From contig SVKV01000006.1 of the NCBI GenBank assembly GCA_015068305.1, forward strand, positions 19,506 to 83,505: a stretch of 64,000 nt of DNA, written 5' to 3'. Both the position numbers and the translations under genes were made by a program. Source of the stretch: Oscillospiraceae bacterium. Its GTDB lineage: Bacteria; Bacillota; Clostridia; Oscillospirales; Oscillospiraceae. This document shows, in pieces, positions 9,564 through 17,677 of this stretch (positions are counted from its first letter, which is position 1; every line of letters begins with the position of its first letter). The notes beneath the pieces are model-generated. The model was given only the letters and a program-made list of their open reading frames with translations, was not told the DNA's origin and made no database searches.

Positions 9564-10478
9564 ATGGGATTTTTTGATAAAATCAAGGCCGGCCTTGCAA
9601 AGACCCGGGCCGCCCTGAGCAATACATTGGATGAAGTGTTCACCGGCTATGAATCTATCGATGACGATTTTTATGATGAGCTGGAGGAAACGCTGATTCT
9701 GGCTGATTTGGGTGTGGATACGGCTACCAAGGTGGTTTCCACCCTCCGCCGCCGGGCCACTGACCGGGGCTGGGTCTATACGGAGCATGTCCGCTTCGGA
9801 CTGAAGCAGCTGCTGACCGAGATGCTGAATGTGGGTGATCCGGCGCTGAATATCAGCACCAACCCCTCCGTGATCCTGGTCATCGGTGTCAACGGCGTGG
9901 GCAAGACCACCACCATCGGCAAGATTGCCAAGCAGCTGACTTCCCAGGGAAAGAACGTGATGCTGGTGGCCGGTGATACCTTCCGGGCTGCCGCAGCCGA
10001 TCAGCTGGAGATCTGGGCAGGACGGAGCGGCGCATCCATTGTCCGCCAGCATGAGGGAGCGGACCCTGCATCCGTTGTCTACGACGGCATTCAGTCCGCC
10101 AAGGCCAAGGGCAGCGAGGTCATCATCATCGACACCGCAGGCCGGCTTCACAACAAGGCCAATCTGATGAATGAGCTGAATAAGATCAGCCGCATCGTGG
10201 ACCGGGAGCTGCCGGGCGCGGCCAAGGAAGTGCTGTTGGTGCTGGACGGCACCACCGGCCAGAACGGCCTTATCCAGGCAAAGCAGTTCAAGGAAATTGC
10301 CGGCGTTACCGCCATGGCCATCACTAAGCTGGACGGCACCGCCAAGGGCGGCATCGTCATTGCGGTATCCGATGCTCTGCAGATTCCAGTGAAGTTTGTG
10401 GGCGTGGGCGAACAGGCGGACGATCTGATGCCCTTTGTTGCCGAAGACTTTGTGAAAGCGCTGATTGGAGACGAATAA
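9564..10478 (+). CDS. ftsY: FtsY, signal recognition particle receptor GTPase
   Basis: Docks ribosome-SRP complexes at the membrane. The N domain (about residues 1-95) is followed by the GTPase G domain with P-loop GVNGVGKTTT near residue 108, DTAGR near 191 and the TKLDGTAKGG element near 254. At 304 residues it lacks the long acidic N-terminal region of enterobacterial FtsY, which is normal in Firmicutes. AAAGGAG stands 8 bases before the ATG. The stop is immediately followed by the ATG of rdgB with no gap, so translational coupling is likely. Confidence 0.97.
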   Translation: MGFFDKIKAGLAKTRAALSNTLDEVFTGYESIDDDFYDELEETLILADLGVDTATKVVSTLRRRATDRGWVYTEHVRFGLKQLLTEMLNVGDPALNISTNPSVILVIGVNGVGKTTTIGKIAKQLTSQGKNVMLVAGDTFRAAAADQLEIWAGRSGASIVRQHEGADPASVVYDGIQSAKAKGSEVIIIDTAGRLHNKANLMNELNKISRIVDRELPGAAKEVLLVLDGTTGQNGLIQAKQFKEIAGVTAMAITKLDGTAKGGIVIAVSDALQIPVKFVGVGEQADDLMPFVAEDFVKALIGDE

Positions 10479-11084
10479 ATGAAAGTTGTACTGGCAAGCA
10501 AGAATCCCCACAAACTGGTGGAAATCAGTAAGATTACCGAGAAATTCGGCTTCGAGCTGGTCCTCCAGTCTGAGCTGGGTGTGGATATCGATGTGGAAGA
10601 AACCGGCACCACCTTCGAAGAGAATTCTTTCATCAAGGCAGAGGCTGTGATGAAGGCCACGGGCCTTCCCGCGCTGGCAGACGATTCCGGTATCGCGGTG
10701 GATGCCCTCAACGGCGAGCCCGGCATCTACTCGGCCCGGTACGGCTTCGACGATTCTCTGGACGACTGGGGCAGACTTCTTCTGCTGCTGAAGAATACCG
10801 AGCATGTGCCCGACGGCCAGCGGCAGGCCCAGTTCGTCTGCGTGATCACCATGGTGACCCCGGAAGGACAGGTGATCCAGGCCCGGGGCGAGATCCACGG
10901 CGAGCTGCTGCGGGCCCCTGTCGGCGAGAACGGCTTCGGCTATGATCCCATTTTCTACTATCCCCCCGCAGGCATGAGTACTGCGGAAATGCCCCCGGAA
11001 GAGAAGAACAAGGTTTCCCACCGGGGCAATGCACTGAATGTATTTTATGAGAAATTAAAGGAGGCAGGTTATGCTGACAAGTAA
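10479..11084 (+). CDS. rdgB: XTP/dITP diphosphatase (RdgB/HAM1 family)
   Basis: Removes non-canonical purine nucleotides (ITP, dITP, XTP) from the pool, releasing pyrophosphate. The N-terminus VVLASKNPHKLVEI carries the substrate-binding SxNxxK motif, followed by LPALADDSGIAVDAL with the catalytic acidic pair and NGFGYDPIFY in the second half. It has 201 residues, the family norm. TAA of ftsY abuts the ATG here. The 3' end overlaps the next gene by 14 bases, and the AAGGAGG that serves yhbY lies inside this coding sequence. Confidence 0.95.
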   Translation: MKVVLASKNPHKLVEISKITEKFGFELVLQSELGVDIDVEETGTTFEENSFIKAEAVMKATGLPALADDSGIAVDALNGEPGIYSARYGFDDSLDDWGRLLLLLKNTEHVPDGQRQAQFVCVITMVTPEGQVIQARGEIHGELLRAPVGENGFGYDPIFYYPPAGMSTAEMPPEEKNKVSHRGNALNVFYEKLKEAGYADK

Positions 11085-11532
11085 GGAACGGGCAGAACTT
11101 CGCGCTCAGGCAAATACCATCGACACCACTCTGATCGTGGGTAAGGACGGCGTGACAGAGAATACCATCGCTGAGGCAGACCGGCTGCTGACCGCCCGGG
11201 AACTGGTAAAGGGCAAGGTCCTGGAGACTGCGCTGATGAGCGCCCGGGAAGTCAGCGACGAGATCTGTGCTGCCACCGGTGCCGACGGTGTTGCCTGTGT
11301 GGGCTATAAATTTGTGATTTACCGCTTCAGCGAAAAATGCCAGGAGGAGCGGAACCAGACAGGCCGGGCAAAGCGGAAAGAAACCAAGGTTAATCCCGTC
11401 CGCAAGGGTGCCCAGGCCCGCCGCCAGGCAGCCCGGAAGGTCCGGGAACAGCGGAATGAATATTTCCGCCAGCAGGCAATTGAAAAGTCCATCGAGAAGG
11501 CAAGAGAGAAGAAACTGAGAGAACAGGAATAA
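11071..11532 (+). CDS. YhbY-family (CRM domain) RNA-binding protein with basic C-terminal tail
   Basis: The first 90 or so residues match the bacterial CRM/YhbY fold: LTSKERAELRAQANTID, then VGKDGVTENTI with a GxxG-like loop, then VCVGYKFVIYR-like strands. YhbY proteins associate with pre-50S ribosomal particles. Typical members are about 97 residues; this one has 153, the extra part being a Lys/Arg/Gln-rich helix that looks like a ribosomal-protein-type tail. The AAGGAGG site inside the end of rdgB sets the start. It sits among translation genes, which supports a role in ribosome assembly. Confidence 0.88.
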   Translation: MLTSKERAELRAQANTIDTTLIVGKDGVTENTIAEADRLLTARELVKGKVLETALMSAREVSDEICAATGADGVACVGYKFVIYRFSEKCQEERNQTGRAKRKETKVNPVRKGAQARRQAARKVREQRNEYFRQQAIEKSIEKAREKKLREQE

Positions 11533-11575
11533 TTCCAATTCCGAATGAGATTGGTTGTCACAGGAGGGATCTACG

Positions 11576-12748
11576 TTGAAAATCGGCATCTACGGCGGTA
11601 CCTTTAACCCCATCCACACGGGTCATATGCATGCGGCAGTCCAGGCGATCGATACGCTGGGGCTTGACAAACTGCTGATGATCCCGGATCGGATTGCGCC
11701 TCATAAGCAGATCCCCTCCGGATCCCCGTCCCCGGAGCAGCGGCTGGAAATGCTGCGCATCGCGGTGGAGGGCTATGAGAAAATCCAGGTTTCCGATATG
11801 GAACTGAAGCGGGAAGGGAAGAGCTACACCTATCTGACGGTGGAGGCCCTCCGGGAAGAATATCCCGATGCGGAAATCTTTCTGCTGATGGGCACCGATA
11901 TGTTCCTTAGCTTCCATACCTGGATGAATCCTGACCGAATCACTGCCCAGGCAACCCTCGCGGTGATGTACCGGGGAGAAAAGGGCGAAGAAGCGAAGAT
12001 CGAAGCCCGGAAGCAGGAAATGGAAGCTGCGGGAGTCAAGGTCGCGCTGATAAAAAATGACACCATCAACATTTCCTCCACCCAGCTGCGGCGGCTGATT
12101 GCATTCCGCTGCGCCGGTGAATTCCTGCCTGCCGGAGTGGGTGACTACATCCGGGAAAAGGGGCTTTACGATTCCGCTGCCGACTGGAGAGACCTTCCCA
12201 TGGAAGCGCTGGAGCCTATTGTCATCCGGCTCTTAAACCCCAATCGGGTGGCCCATGTCCTGGGCTGCCGGGATACGGCGGTGGAGCTGGCAAAGCACTG
12301 GGGCGCGGAAGTGGATGATGCTGCCCGGGCGGGCATTCTCCATGATATCACCAAGGCGCTGGATGGCCCCCTGCAATTGACATTGTGCCGGGAGTATGGT
12401 ACGATACTGGATGGATTTGGATATAAATACCCCAAAACCCTCCATGCTTTGACCGGTTCTTTGGTCGCGGAGCGGATTTTCGGGGAAGATGAAGCAGTCG
12501 TTTCTGCCATTTGCCACCACACAACCGGCAAAGCGGACATGACCCTGCTTGAAAAGATCATCTATGTGGCAGACTATATGGAGCCCTGCCGGAATTTCCC
12601 CGGTGTGGAGGAGCTCCGGGCACTGGCTTTTTCCGACATCACGGCTGCGCTGAAGCTGGGACTGGAAATGACACTGCGGCATCTGGCAAATCTGGGAGAT
12701 GAGGTCAGTCCCGCATCCCAGGCTGCCCTGGAATTTTTGAATTCGTAA
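11576..12748 (+). CDS. nadD: NadD-YqeK fusion: nicotinate-nucleotide adenylyltransferase plus HD-domain Ap4A hydrolase
   Basis: Two enzymes in one 390-residue chain. Residues 1-195 are NadD, which adenylates nicotinate mononucleotide in NAD synthesis: IGIYGGTFNPIHTGH holds the nucleotidyltransferase GxFxPxHxGH motif, and ISSTQLR the second signature. Residues 200-390 are a YqeK-type HD hydrolase: NRVAHVLGC, GILHDITK and ICHHTTG supply the metal-binding His and Asp; characterised YqeK proteins cleave diadenosine tetraphosphate symmetrically. The frame is open from a TTG at 11555, but AGGAGGG at 11562-11568 points to the TTG at 11576. The two genes are normally separate neighbours; no stop or frame change separates them here. 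Confidence 0.93.
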   Translation: MKIGIYGGTFNPIHTGHMHAAVQAIDTLGLDKLLMIPDRIAPHKQIPSGSPSPEQRLEMLRIAVEGYEKIQVSDMELKREGKSYTYLTVEALREEYPDAEIFLLMGTDMFLSFHTWMNPDRITAQATLAVMYRGEKGEEAKIEARKQEMEAAGVKVALIKNDTINISSTQLRRLIAFRCAGEFLPAGVGDYIREKGLYDSAADWRDLPMEALEPIVIRLLNPNRVAHVLGCRDTAVELAKHWGAEVDDAARAGILHDITKALDGPLQLTLCREYGTILDGFGYKYPKTLHALTGSLVAERIFGEDEAVVSAICHHTTGKADMTLLEKIIYVADYMEPCRNFPGVEELRALAFSDITAALKLGLEMTLRHLANLGDEVSPASQAALEFLNS

Positions 12749-12776
12749 TATTCTTTCTAGAGAAAGGAAAGATCAT

Positions 12777-13139
12777 ATGTTAAGTGCAAGAGAAGTGGCC
12801 CTGGCTGTGACCAAGGCACTGGATGAAAAGAAGGGCATTGACATCAAGCTGCTGAAAATCGACAAGGTCAGCTCCCTGGCAGATTATTTTCTGATCTGCA
12901 CCGGTACCGTCAATACCCATGTCAAGACCCTGTGCGACTACGCAGAGTATACCATGGAGCAGCTGGGCGAGCCCATGCTGGGCCGGGAAGGCCACCGGGG
13001 CAACAGCTGGGAACTGCTGGATTTCGGCTCCGTGGTTGTCCATGTGTTTACCGACGAAGCCCGCCGGTTCTATGACCTGGAGCGGCTCTGGGCCGATGCA
13101 GAACTGGTGGACCTGAGCGACATCGTGATGCCCGAGTAA
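12777..13139 (+). CDS. rsfS: RsfS, ribosomal silencing factor
   Basis: Binds uL14 on the 50S subunit and blocks joining with 30S when nutrients are low. The 120-residue protein shows the family blocks KKGIDIKLLKIDKVSSLADYFLICTG, GREGHRGNSWELLDFGSVVVHVF and ARRFYDLERLWADAE. The start follows AGAAAGGAAAG. Its place directly after nadD/yqeK is the conserved Firmicute order, and leuS follows after a gap of 27 bases. Confidence 0.96.
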   Translation: MLSAREVALAVTKALDEKKGIDIKLLKIDKVSSLADYFLICTGTVNTHVKTLCDYAEYTMEQLGEPMLGREGHRGNSWELLDFGSVVVHVFTDEARRFYDLERLWADAELVDLSDIVMPE

Positions 13140-13166
13140 TCTGTAATATTGACTGAGGTGAGAGAA

Positions 13167-15593
13167 ATGCCTGTTTACGATTTTTCCGCCATTGAAAAGA
13201 AATGGCACAAATACTGGGAGGAGAACAATACCTTTGCCACCGATGTGTGGGATTTCTCCAAGCCCAAGTACTATGTTCTGGATATGTTCCCCTATCCTTC
13301 CGGTGTGGGTCTGCACGCAGGCCACCCCGAGGGCTATACCGCAACCGATATCATGTCCCGCATGAAGCGCATGCAGGGCTACAATGTGCTGCACCCCATG
13401 GGCTACGACTCCTTTGGTCTGCCCGCCGAGCAGTATGCCGTCGATACCGGCAACCATCCTGCCGGCTTTACGGAGAAGAACATTGCCACCTTCTCCGGTC
13501 AGCTGAAGGAACTGGGCTTTGACTATGACTGGTCCAAGGTCATCGCTACCTCTGACCCCGAGTTCTACAAGTGGACCCAGTGGATTTTCAAGAAGCTGTG
13601 GGAAGCAGGCTATGCCAAGCGCATCGAAATGCCTGTCAACTGGTGTGAAGCACTGGGCACGGTCCTTGCCAACGACGAGGTCATCGACGGCAAGTCCGAG
13701 CGCGGAGGCTATCCTGTCGTCAAGAAGAACATGATGCAGTGGGTCATTGACCAGCCCGCCTTTGCAGAAGCCCTGCTGGAGGGCCTGGATGAGATTGACT
13801 GGCCCGAATCCACCAAGGAGATCCAGCGCAACTGGATCGGCAAGTCCACCGGCGTTGAGGTGGATTTCAAGCTGGTGGGCGGCGGTGCATTCTCCATCTA
13901 CACCACCTGCATTGAAACCATCTACGGCATCACCTTCATGGTTCTGGCTCCCGACGGCAAGATCACCGCATCTTTGCTGGACCGTGTTGAGAACCGGGAA
14001 GAAGTGGAAGCTTACATCGCAGAAGCTGCCAAGAAGAGCGACATCGATCGCACTGATGCCACTAAGACCAAGACCGGCTGCCCCCTGAAGGGCGTCTATG
14101 CCATCAACCCCGTCAACGGCAAGGAAGTCCCCGTGTTCATCGGCGACTTCGTCCTGGGCAACTACGGCACCGGTGCCGTCATGGCAGTTCCCAGCCACGA
14201 CCAGCGTGACTTTGAGTATGCCATTGCCCACAATATCCCCATGATCCAGGTCATTGAGGGCCGCGATGTTTCTGAGTGTGCTTTCGAGAAGCAGGATTAC
14301 CTGGGCAAGGGCTGTAAGCTGATCAACTCCGAGGAGTTCACCGGTCTGACCGTGGAAGAAGCTAAGGAAGCCATTACCTGCAAGCTGGAAAATGCCGGTG
14401 TTGCAAGACGGAAGAATAACTACCACTTCCGCGAGTGGATCTTTGCCCGCCAGCGCTACTGGGGCGAGCCTGTTCCCTGTGTGTATACCGAGGACGGCGA
14501 AACTGTCTTCCTGCCCGATGAAGAACTGCCTCTGGTGCTGCCCGTTCTGGAGGATTACAAGGGCCGCGGCGGCCAGGCACCTCTGGAAAATGCCGAGGAA
14601 TGGAAGTACTATGACAACAACGGCCTGAAGGGCAAGCGGGAAACCTCCACCATGCCCGGCTCCGCTGGTTCCTCCTGGTACTACATGCGCTATATTGATC
14701 CCAAGAACGACAAGGCCCTGTGCGATCCGGAACTGCTGAAGCACTGGCTGCCTGTTGACCTGTATGTGGGCGGTCCCGAGCACGCCGTGGGTCATCTGAT
14801 CTACTCCCGTATCTGGAACCGGTTCCTGTATGACCAGGGTGTTTCTCCTGTCAAGGAGCCCTTCAAGAAGCTGGTCCATCAGGGCATGATCCTGGGTGAG
14901 AACGGCATCAAGATGGGCAAGCGGTTCCCCGAATTCGTGGTTAACCCCTCCGACATCGTCCGGGAGTACGGCGCAGATACCCTGCGTCTGTACGAGATGT
15001 TCATGGGTCCTCTGGAGGTTTCCAAGCCCTGGAGCGCCACCGGTGTTGCCGGTGCCAAGAAGTTCATCAACCGCGTGTGGAACTTCTTCTCCGAGAGCGC
15101 CAACATCACCGATGCCGACGATGGCAAGCTGACCAAAATCTACCACCAGACCGTCAAGAAGGTCACCTCTGACTTTGAGACTCTGGGCTTCAATACCGCC
15201 ATTGCCCAGATGATGGTCTTCGTCAACGAGGTTTACAAGGCAGGCACCTGCCCCAGAGAATATGCCGAGGGCTTCATCAAGATGATGTCCTGCATCACTC
15301 CCCATGTGGGCGAAGAGCTGTGGCAGCTGCTGGGCCATGACAAGACCATTGCCTACGAAAAGTGGCCCGAGTACTCCGAGGAAAAGTGCAAGGACAACGA
15401 GGTTACCATCGCCGTCCAGGTCAACGGCAAGATGCGCGGCACTGTGATGATGGCTGCAGATCTTGACAATGATACGGTTGTTCAGAACGTCCTGGCCAAC
15501 GAAAAGATCGCTGCTTTCCTCTCTAAGCAGGAAGGCCAGATCCGCAAGACCATCGTGGTTAAGAACAAGCTGGTCAATTTGATCGTGAAGTAA
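13167..15593 (+). CDS. leuS: Leucyl-tRNA synthetase
   Basis: Class Ia synthetase of 808 residues that charges tRNA-Leu. The HIGH-type motif is HAGH in PYPSGVGLHAGHPEGY. The editing (CP1) domain spans roughly 220-410 and contains AVPSHDQRDF with the Asp that positions misacylated substrate. The KMSKS loop reads IKMGKRFPEFVVNP (near residue 582), and the threonine-rich editing motif reads TTCIETIYG rather than TTRPDTLFG. An open TTG at 13149 is upstream, but GAGGTGAGAG at 13155-13164 fits the ATG at 13167. No T-box leader is visible; a terminator follows. Confidence 0.96.
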   Translation: MPVYDFSAIEKKWHKYWEENNTFATDVWDFSKPKYYVLDMFPYPSGVGLHAGHPEGYTATDIMSRMKRMQGYNVLHPMGYDSFGLPAEQYAVDTGNHPAGFTEKNIATFSGQLKELGFDYDWSKVIATSDPEFYKWTQWIFKKLWEAGYAKRIEMPVNWCEALGTVLANDEVIDGKSERGGYPVVKKNMMQWVIDQPAFAEALLEGLDEIDWPESTKEIQRNWIGKSTGVEVDFKLVGGGAFSIYTTCIETIYGITFMVLAPDGKITASLLDRVENREEVEAYIAEAAKKSDIDRTDATKTKTGCPLKGVYAINPVNGKEVPVFIGDFVLGNYGTGAVMAVPSHDQRDFEYAIAHNIPMIQVIEGRDVSECAFEKQDYLGKGCKLINSEEFTGLTVEEAKEAITCKLENAGVARRKNNYHFREWIFARQRYWGEPVPCVYTEDGETVFLPDEELPLVLPVLEDYKGRGGQAPLENAEEWKYYDNNGLKGKRETSTMPGSAGSSWYYMRYIDPKNDKALCDPELLKHWLPVDLYVGGPEHAVGHLIYSRIWNRFLYDQGVSPVKEPFKKLVHQGMILGENGIKMGKRFPEFVVNPSDIVREYGADTLRLYEMFMGPLEVSKPWSATGVAGAKKFINRVWNFFSESANITDADDGKLTKIYHQTVKKVTSDFETLGFNTAIAQMMVFVNEVYKAGTCPREYAEGFIKMMSCITPHVGEELWQLLGHDKTIAYEKWPEYSEEKCKDNEVTIAVQVNGKMRGTVMMAADLDNDTVVQNVLANEKIAAFLSKQEGQIRKTIVVKNKLVNLIVK

Positions 15594-15600
15594 ATCTGTC

Positions 15601-15635
15601 AAAACAGGCTGCGGATCATACGCAGCCTGTTTTTC
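15601..15635 (+). terminator. Terminator after leuS
   Basis: AAAACAGGCTGCG (15601-15613), a 7-base loop, then CGCAGCCTGTTTTT. A long, perfect stem with a T run. Confidence 0.9.
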
Positions 15636-15650
15636 ATCGGGAGGCTTTTT

Positions 15651-16667
15651 ATGGACAATCGAATCTGGTTTAAGCAGGCCCAGTACGGCATGATGGCCCA
15701 CTGGGGGCTTTACAGTCTGCTGGCGGGAGAATACCGGGGCAGACGTTCCGGTAATTATGCCGAGTGGATCCAAAGCGACATGGCAATTCCTAATTCCGAA
15801 TATGCCCGGCTGGCGGAAGCATTCAATCCGGTATACTTCGATGCGGATGAGTGGATCCGGCTTGCCAGAGATGCCGGGATGAAGTATTTTGTTTTCACAG
15901 CAAAGCACCACGACGGCTTTGCCATGTTCCGTTCCAAAGCGGACCGGTTCAATGTGGTGGATGCAACTCCCTTCCGCCGGGATGTGGTGGAGGAACTGGC
16001 CAATGCCTGTGACCGGCATGGACTGAAATTCGGCCTGTACTATTCCCAGGAACTGGACTGGGCCCATCCTCACGGCGGCGGCTATACCCGCACAGACCCC
16101 TGCGCCGGAACCAGCTGGGATAACAATTGGGACTTTCCTGACCGGGAGAAGAAGGATTTTGGCATCTGCTTTGAAGAAAAAATCAAACCCCAGGTCCGGG
16201 AGATCCTTACAAACTACGGCGATTTGTGCCTGATCTGGTTCGATGTGCCCCATACCATCACTTCTGATCAGAGCATGGAGCTTTACCGGATGGTCAAGGA
16301 ACATCAGCCCGGGTGCCTGATCAATTCGCGCCTGGGAAACGGAGCCTATGACTATGTTTCCCTGGGGGACAATGAATATCCCCGGGAAGCACCCCCGGAA
16401 AACTGTAAGGCAGACCCCAACAGTGTGGACGGGTTTAAGGATTCTCCCTATGGCCTGTATGAAACACCCGCTACCATGAATGCATCCTGGGGCTTCCGCT
16501 ATTATGATCAGAATTGGCTGTCGGGGGATGCGATCCGGAAAAAGCGGGAAGCGCTGAAGGGACTGGGAATCAATTATTTGCTGAATGTGGGGCCCGATGG
16601 ACTGGGAAGAATTCCTTCATTTTGCCGGGATGCCCTTCTGGAAGCAGCGATTCGGGTAGACGGGTAA
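15651..16667 (+). CDS. GH29 alpha-L-fucosidase, intracellular type
   Basis: Glycoside hydrolase family 29 catalytic (beta/alpha)8 barrel of 338 residues, releasing L-fucose from fucosylated glycans. Diagnostic segments are FGMFAHWG-like YGMMAHWGLYS at the start, YFVFTAKHHDGFAMF, LKFGLYYS and LCLIWFDVP, whose Asp is the expected nucleophile. No signal peptide or sorting signal is present, so it should act inside the cell on imported oligosaccharides. It lacks the C-terminal beta-sandwich of longer fucosidases. GGGAGG precedes the ATG. The region between the leuS terminator and this gene shows no promoter, so its expression may depend on read-through. Confidence 0.85.
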   Translation: MDNRIWFKQAQYGMMAHWGLYSLLAGEYRGRRSGNYAEWIQSDMAIPNSEYARLAEAFNPVYFDADEWIRLARDAGMKYFVFTAKHHDGFAMFRSKADRFNVVDATPFRRDVVEELANACDRHGLKFGLYYSQELDWAHPHGGGYTRTDPCAGTSWDNNWDFPDREKKDFGICFEEKIKPQVREILTNYGDLCLIWFDVPHTITSDQSMELYRMVKEHQPGCLINSRLGNGAYDYVSLGDNEYPREAPPENCKADPNSVDGFKDSPYGLYETPATMNASWGFRYYDQNWLSGDAIRKKREALKGLGINYLLNVGPDGLGRIPSFCRDALLEAAIRVDG

Positions 16668-16696
16668 AGATTTTTGTAATTTTATTGAATTCCTGC

Positions 16697-16725
16697 TTGA
16701 CATTCGGCGAATTACTGATTATAAT
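16697..16725 (+). promoter_or_regulatory. Sigma-A promoter for rpsU
   Basis: TTGACA (16697-16702), 17-base spacer, TATAAT (16720-16725); the leader to the ATG is about 64 bases. Confidence 0.85.
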
Positions 16726-16795
16726 ATTCAAGCCTAATGTTAGGTCCTGAACGCATCCTGGACTTAGCCGGATGCTATTGAGGGGAGGGAAAACA

Positions 16796-16978
16796 ATGTC
16801 TGAAATTCGCGTTAAGGAAAACGAAACTCTGGAGAGCGCTCTGCGCCGTTTCAAGCGTAGCTGTGCCAAGGAGGGCGTTATCGCTGAAGTTAAGAAGCGC
16901 GAGCATTACGTCAGCCCCAGCCTGAAGCGTAAGCAGAAGTCTGAAGCTGCCCGTAAGAACAAGAGAAAGTTCTATTAA
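16796..16978 (+). CDS. rpsU: 30S ribosomal protein S21
   Basis: Small basic protein of 60 residues ([20 protein letters not shown]..., ending RKNKRKFY), the bS21 pattern with a Lys/Arg-rich tail. It sits at the 30S platform and supports initiation. An open frame begins at 16772, but GGGGAGGG at 16782-16789 places the start at 16796. It has its own promoter and terminator, whereas in many Clostridia it neighbours yqeY or dnaJ. Confidence 0.97.
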   Translation: MSEIRVKENETLESALRRFKRSCAKEGVIAEVKKREHYVSPSLKRKQKSEAARKNKRKFY

Positions 16979-17004
16979 TTGAAAATCCCTCTTGATTTAT
17001 GCTC

Positions 17005-17036
17005 AAAACCGCTCACCGAAAGGTGAGCGGTTTTTG
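17005..17036 (+). terminator. Terminator after rpsU
   Basis: AAAACCGCTCACC, GAAA tetraloop (17018-17021), GGTGAGCGGTTTTT. Confidence 0.92.
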
Positions 17037-17040
17037 CATC

Positions 17041-17598
17041 TTAATTGGTATGTTTTGTTGTATGTACCTTGTGCTCAGCCAGGGAGTGGAAGGTAGCCAT
17101 GTTTTTTAGATACATTTCAATTCCACTCAAAATATCTTCATCTGCCCCATTGGTGATTTGGACATCAACGTGTGTAATACCGTTGAAGGCATCCAATTCT
17201 TCCTCACGAAGAGGCTGACTGGTGGCAGTGAACAGGTATTTCACTTCTTTTTTATGCTCAGCCTCAAACTCAGCAACAGCCAAAGCTGTTTCGTAATCTG
17301 TCAGAATAACTGCAGGCTGAAAATGATATCTACCGATGAGATCGGCAATCTTCTGCCCCAATTCTTCGGTTTCTGCTACGACAATGGCCTGCTTCCGGGC
17401 GGTATTTCGGCCCAGCAGTTCATCCGTTGTCACTTCAAAAAAGTCTGCCAGTGCGCAAAGCATCAGAATATCCGGCAGGGTATAGCCATTCTCCCATTTG
17501 GATACGGCGGCTGCGGTGACACCCAGCTCCGCCGCAAGCTCCTCCTGGGTGATGTTTTTCTGTTTTCTCAGTTCCTGAATATTTCTTCCGATGTTCAT
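17041..17598 (-). CDS. XRE-family HTH regulator with C-terminal alpha/beta domain
   Basis: 185 residues. Residues 1-65 are a classic Cro/C1-type helix-turn-helix: IGRNIQELRKQKNITQEELA, then GVTAAAVSKWENGYTLPDI. The remaining 120 residues alternate predicted strands and helices (AIVVAETEELGQKIADLI, PAVILTDYETALAVAEF, VKYLFTATSQPL), resembling a receiver-like or Rossmann-like sensor without a recognised family. The frame is open to 17670, but GGAGG (17606-17610) places the start at 17598. A promoter overlaid with inverted repeats lies just upstream, which suggests autoregulation. The signal sensed is unknown. Confidence 0.85.
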   Translation of the reverse strand: MNIGRNIQELRKQKNITQEELAAELGVTAAAVSKWENGYTLPDILMLCALADFFEVTTDELLGRNTARKQAIVVAETEELGQKIADLIGRYHFQPAVILTDYETALAVAEFEAEHKKEVKYLFTATSQPLREEELDAFNGITHVDVQITNGADEDILSGIEMYLKNMATFHSLAEHKVHTTKHTN

Positions 17599-17620
17599 AT
17601 TGAAACCTCCAAAGTTGATT

Positions 17621-17634
17621 TCAAAGATCTTTGA
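17621..17634. promoter_or_regulatory. Perfect 14-bp palindrome at the XRE gene leader (candidate operator)
   Basis: TCAAAGATCTTTGA is its own reverse complement. It lies directly downstream of the -10 of the minus-strand promoter, at about +1 to +14, a position where a bound repressor would block initiation. Inferred binding partner: the XRE protein encoded next to it. Confidence 0.5.
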
Positions 17635-17641
17635 TGGCTTC

Positions 17642-17670
17642 ATGATAGCATGGAATCTGAGATTCCGCAA
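17642..17670 (-). promoter_or_regulatory. Promoter of the XRE regulator gene
   Basis: On the minus strand, -35 TTGCGG (17665-17670), 17-base spacer and -10 TATCAT (17642-17647). A second inverted repeat, GGAATC-TGA-GATTCC (17652-17666), covers the spacer and part of the -35. Confidence 0.65.
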
Positions 17671-17677
17671 TGGAGCG

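Noticed and set aside
13140..13166. Possible T-box leader for leuS
   Set aside because: Only 27 bases separate rsfS from leuS; there is no room for a T-box, and no T-box sequence or terminator/antiterminator pair is present. The short leader of asnS was rejected for the same reason.
12780..16304. A very long open frame on the minus strand (over 1100 codons) across rsfS, leuS and the fucosidase gene
   Set aside because: It is exactly antisense to three well-supported genes, spans their boundaries and the leuS terminator, has no ribosome binding site and encodes a low-complexity His/Leu/Gly-rich product typical of antisense frames in GC-rich DNA.
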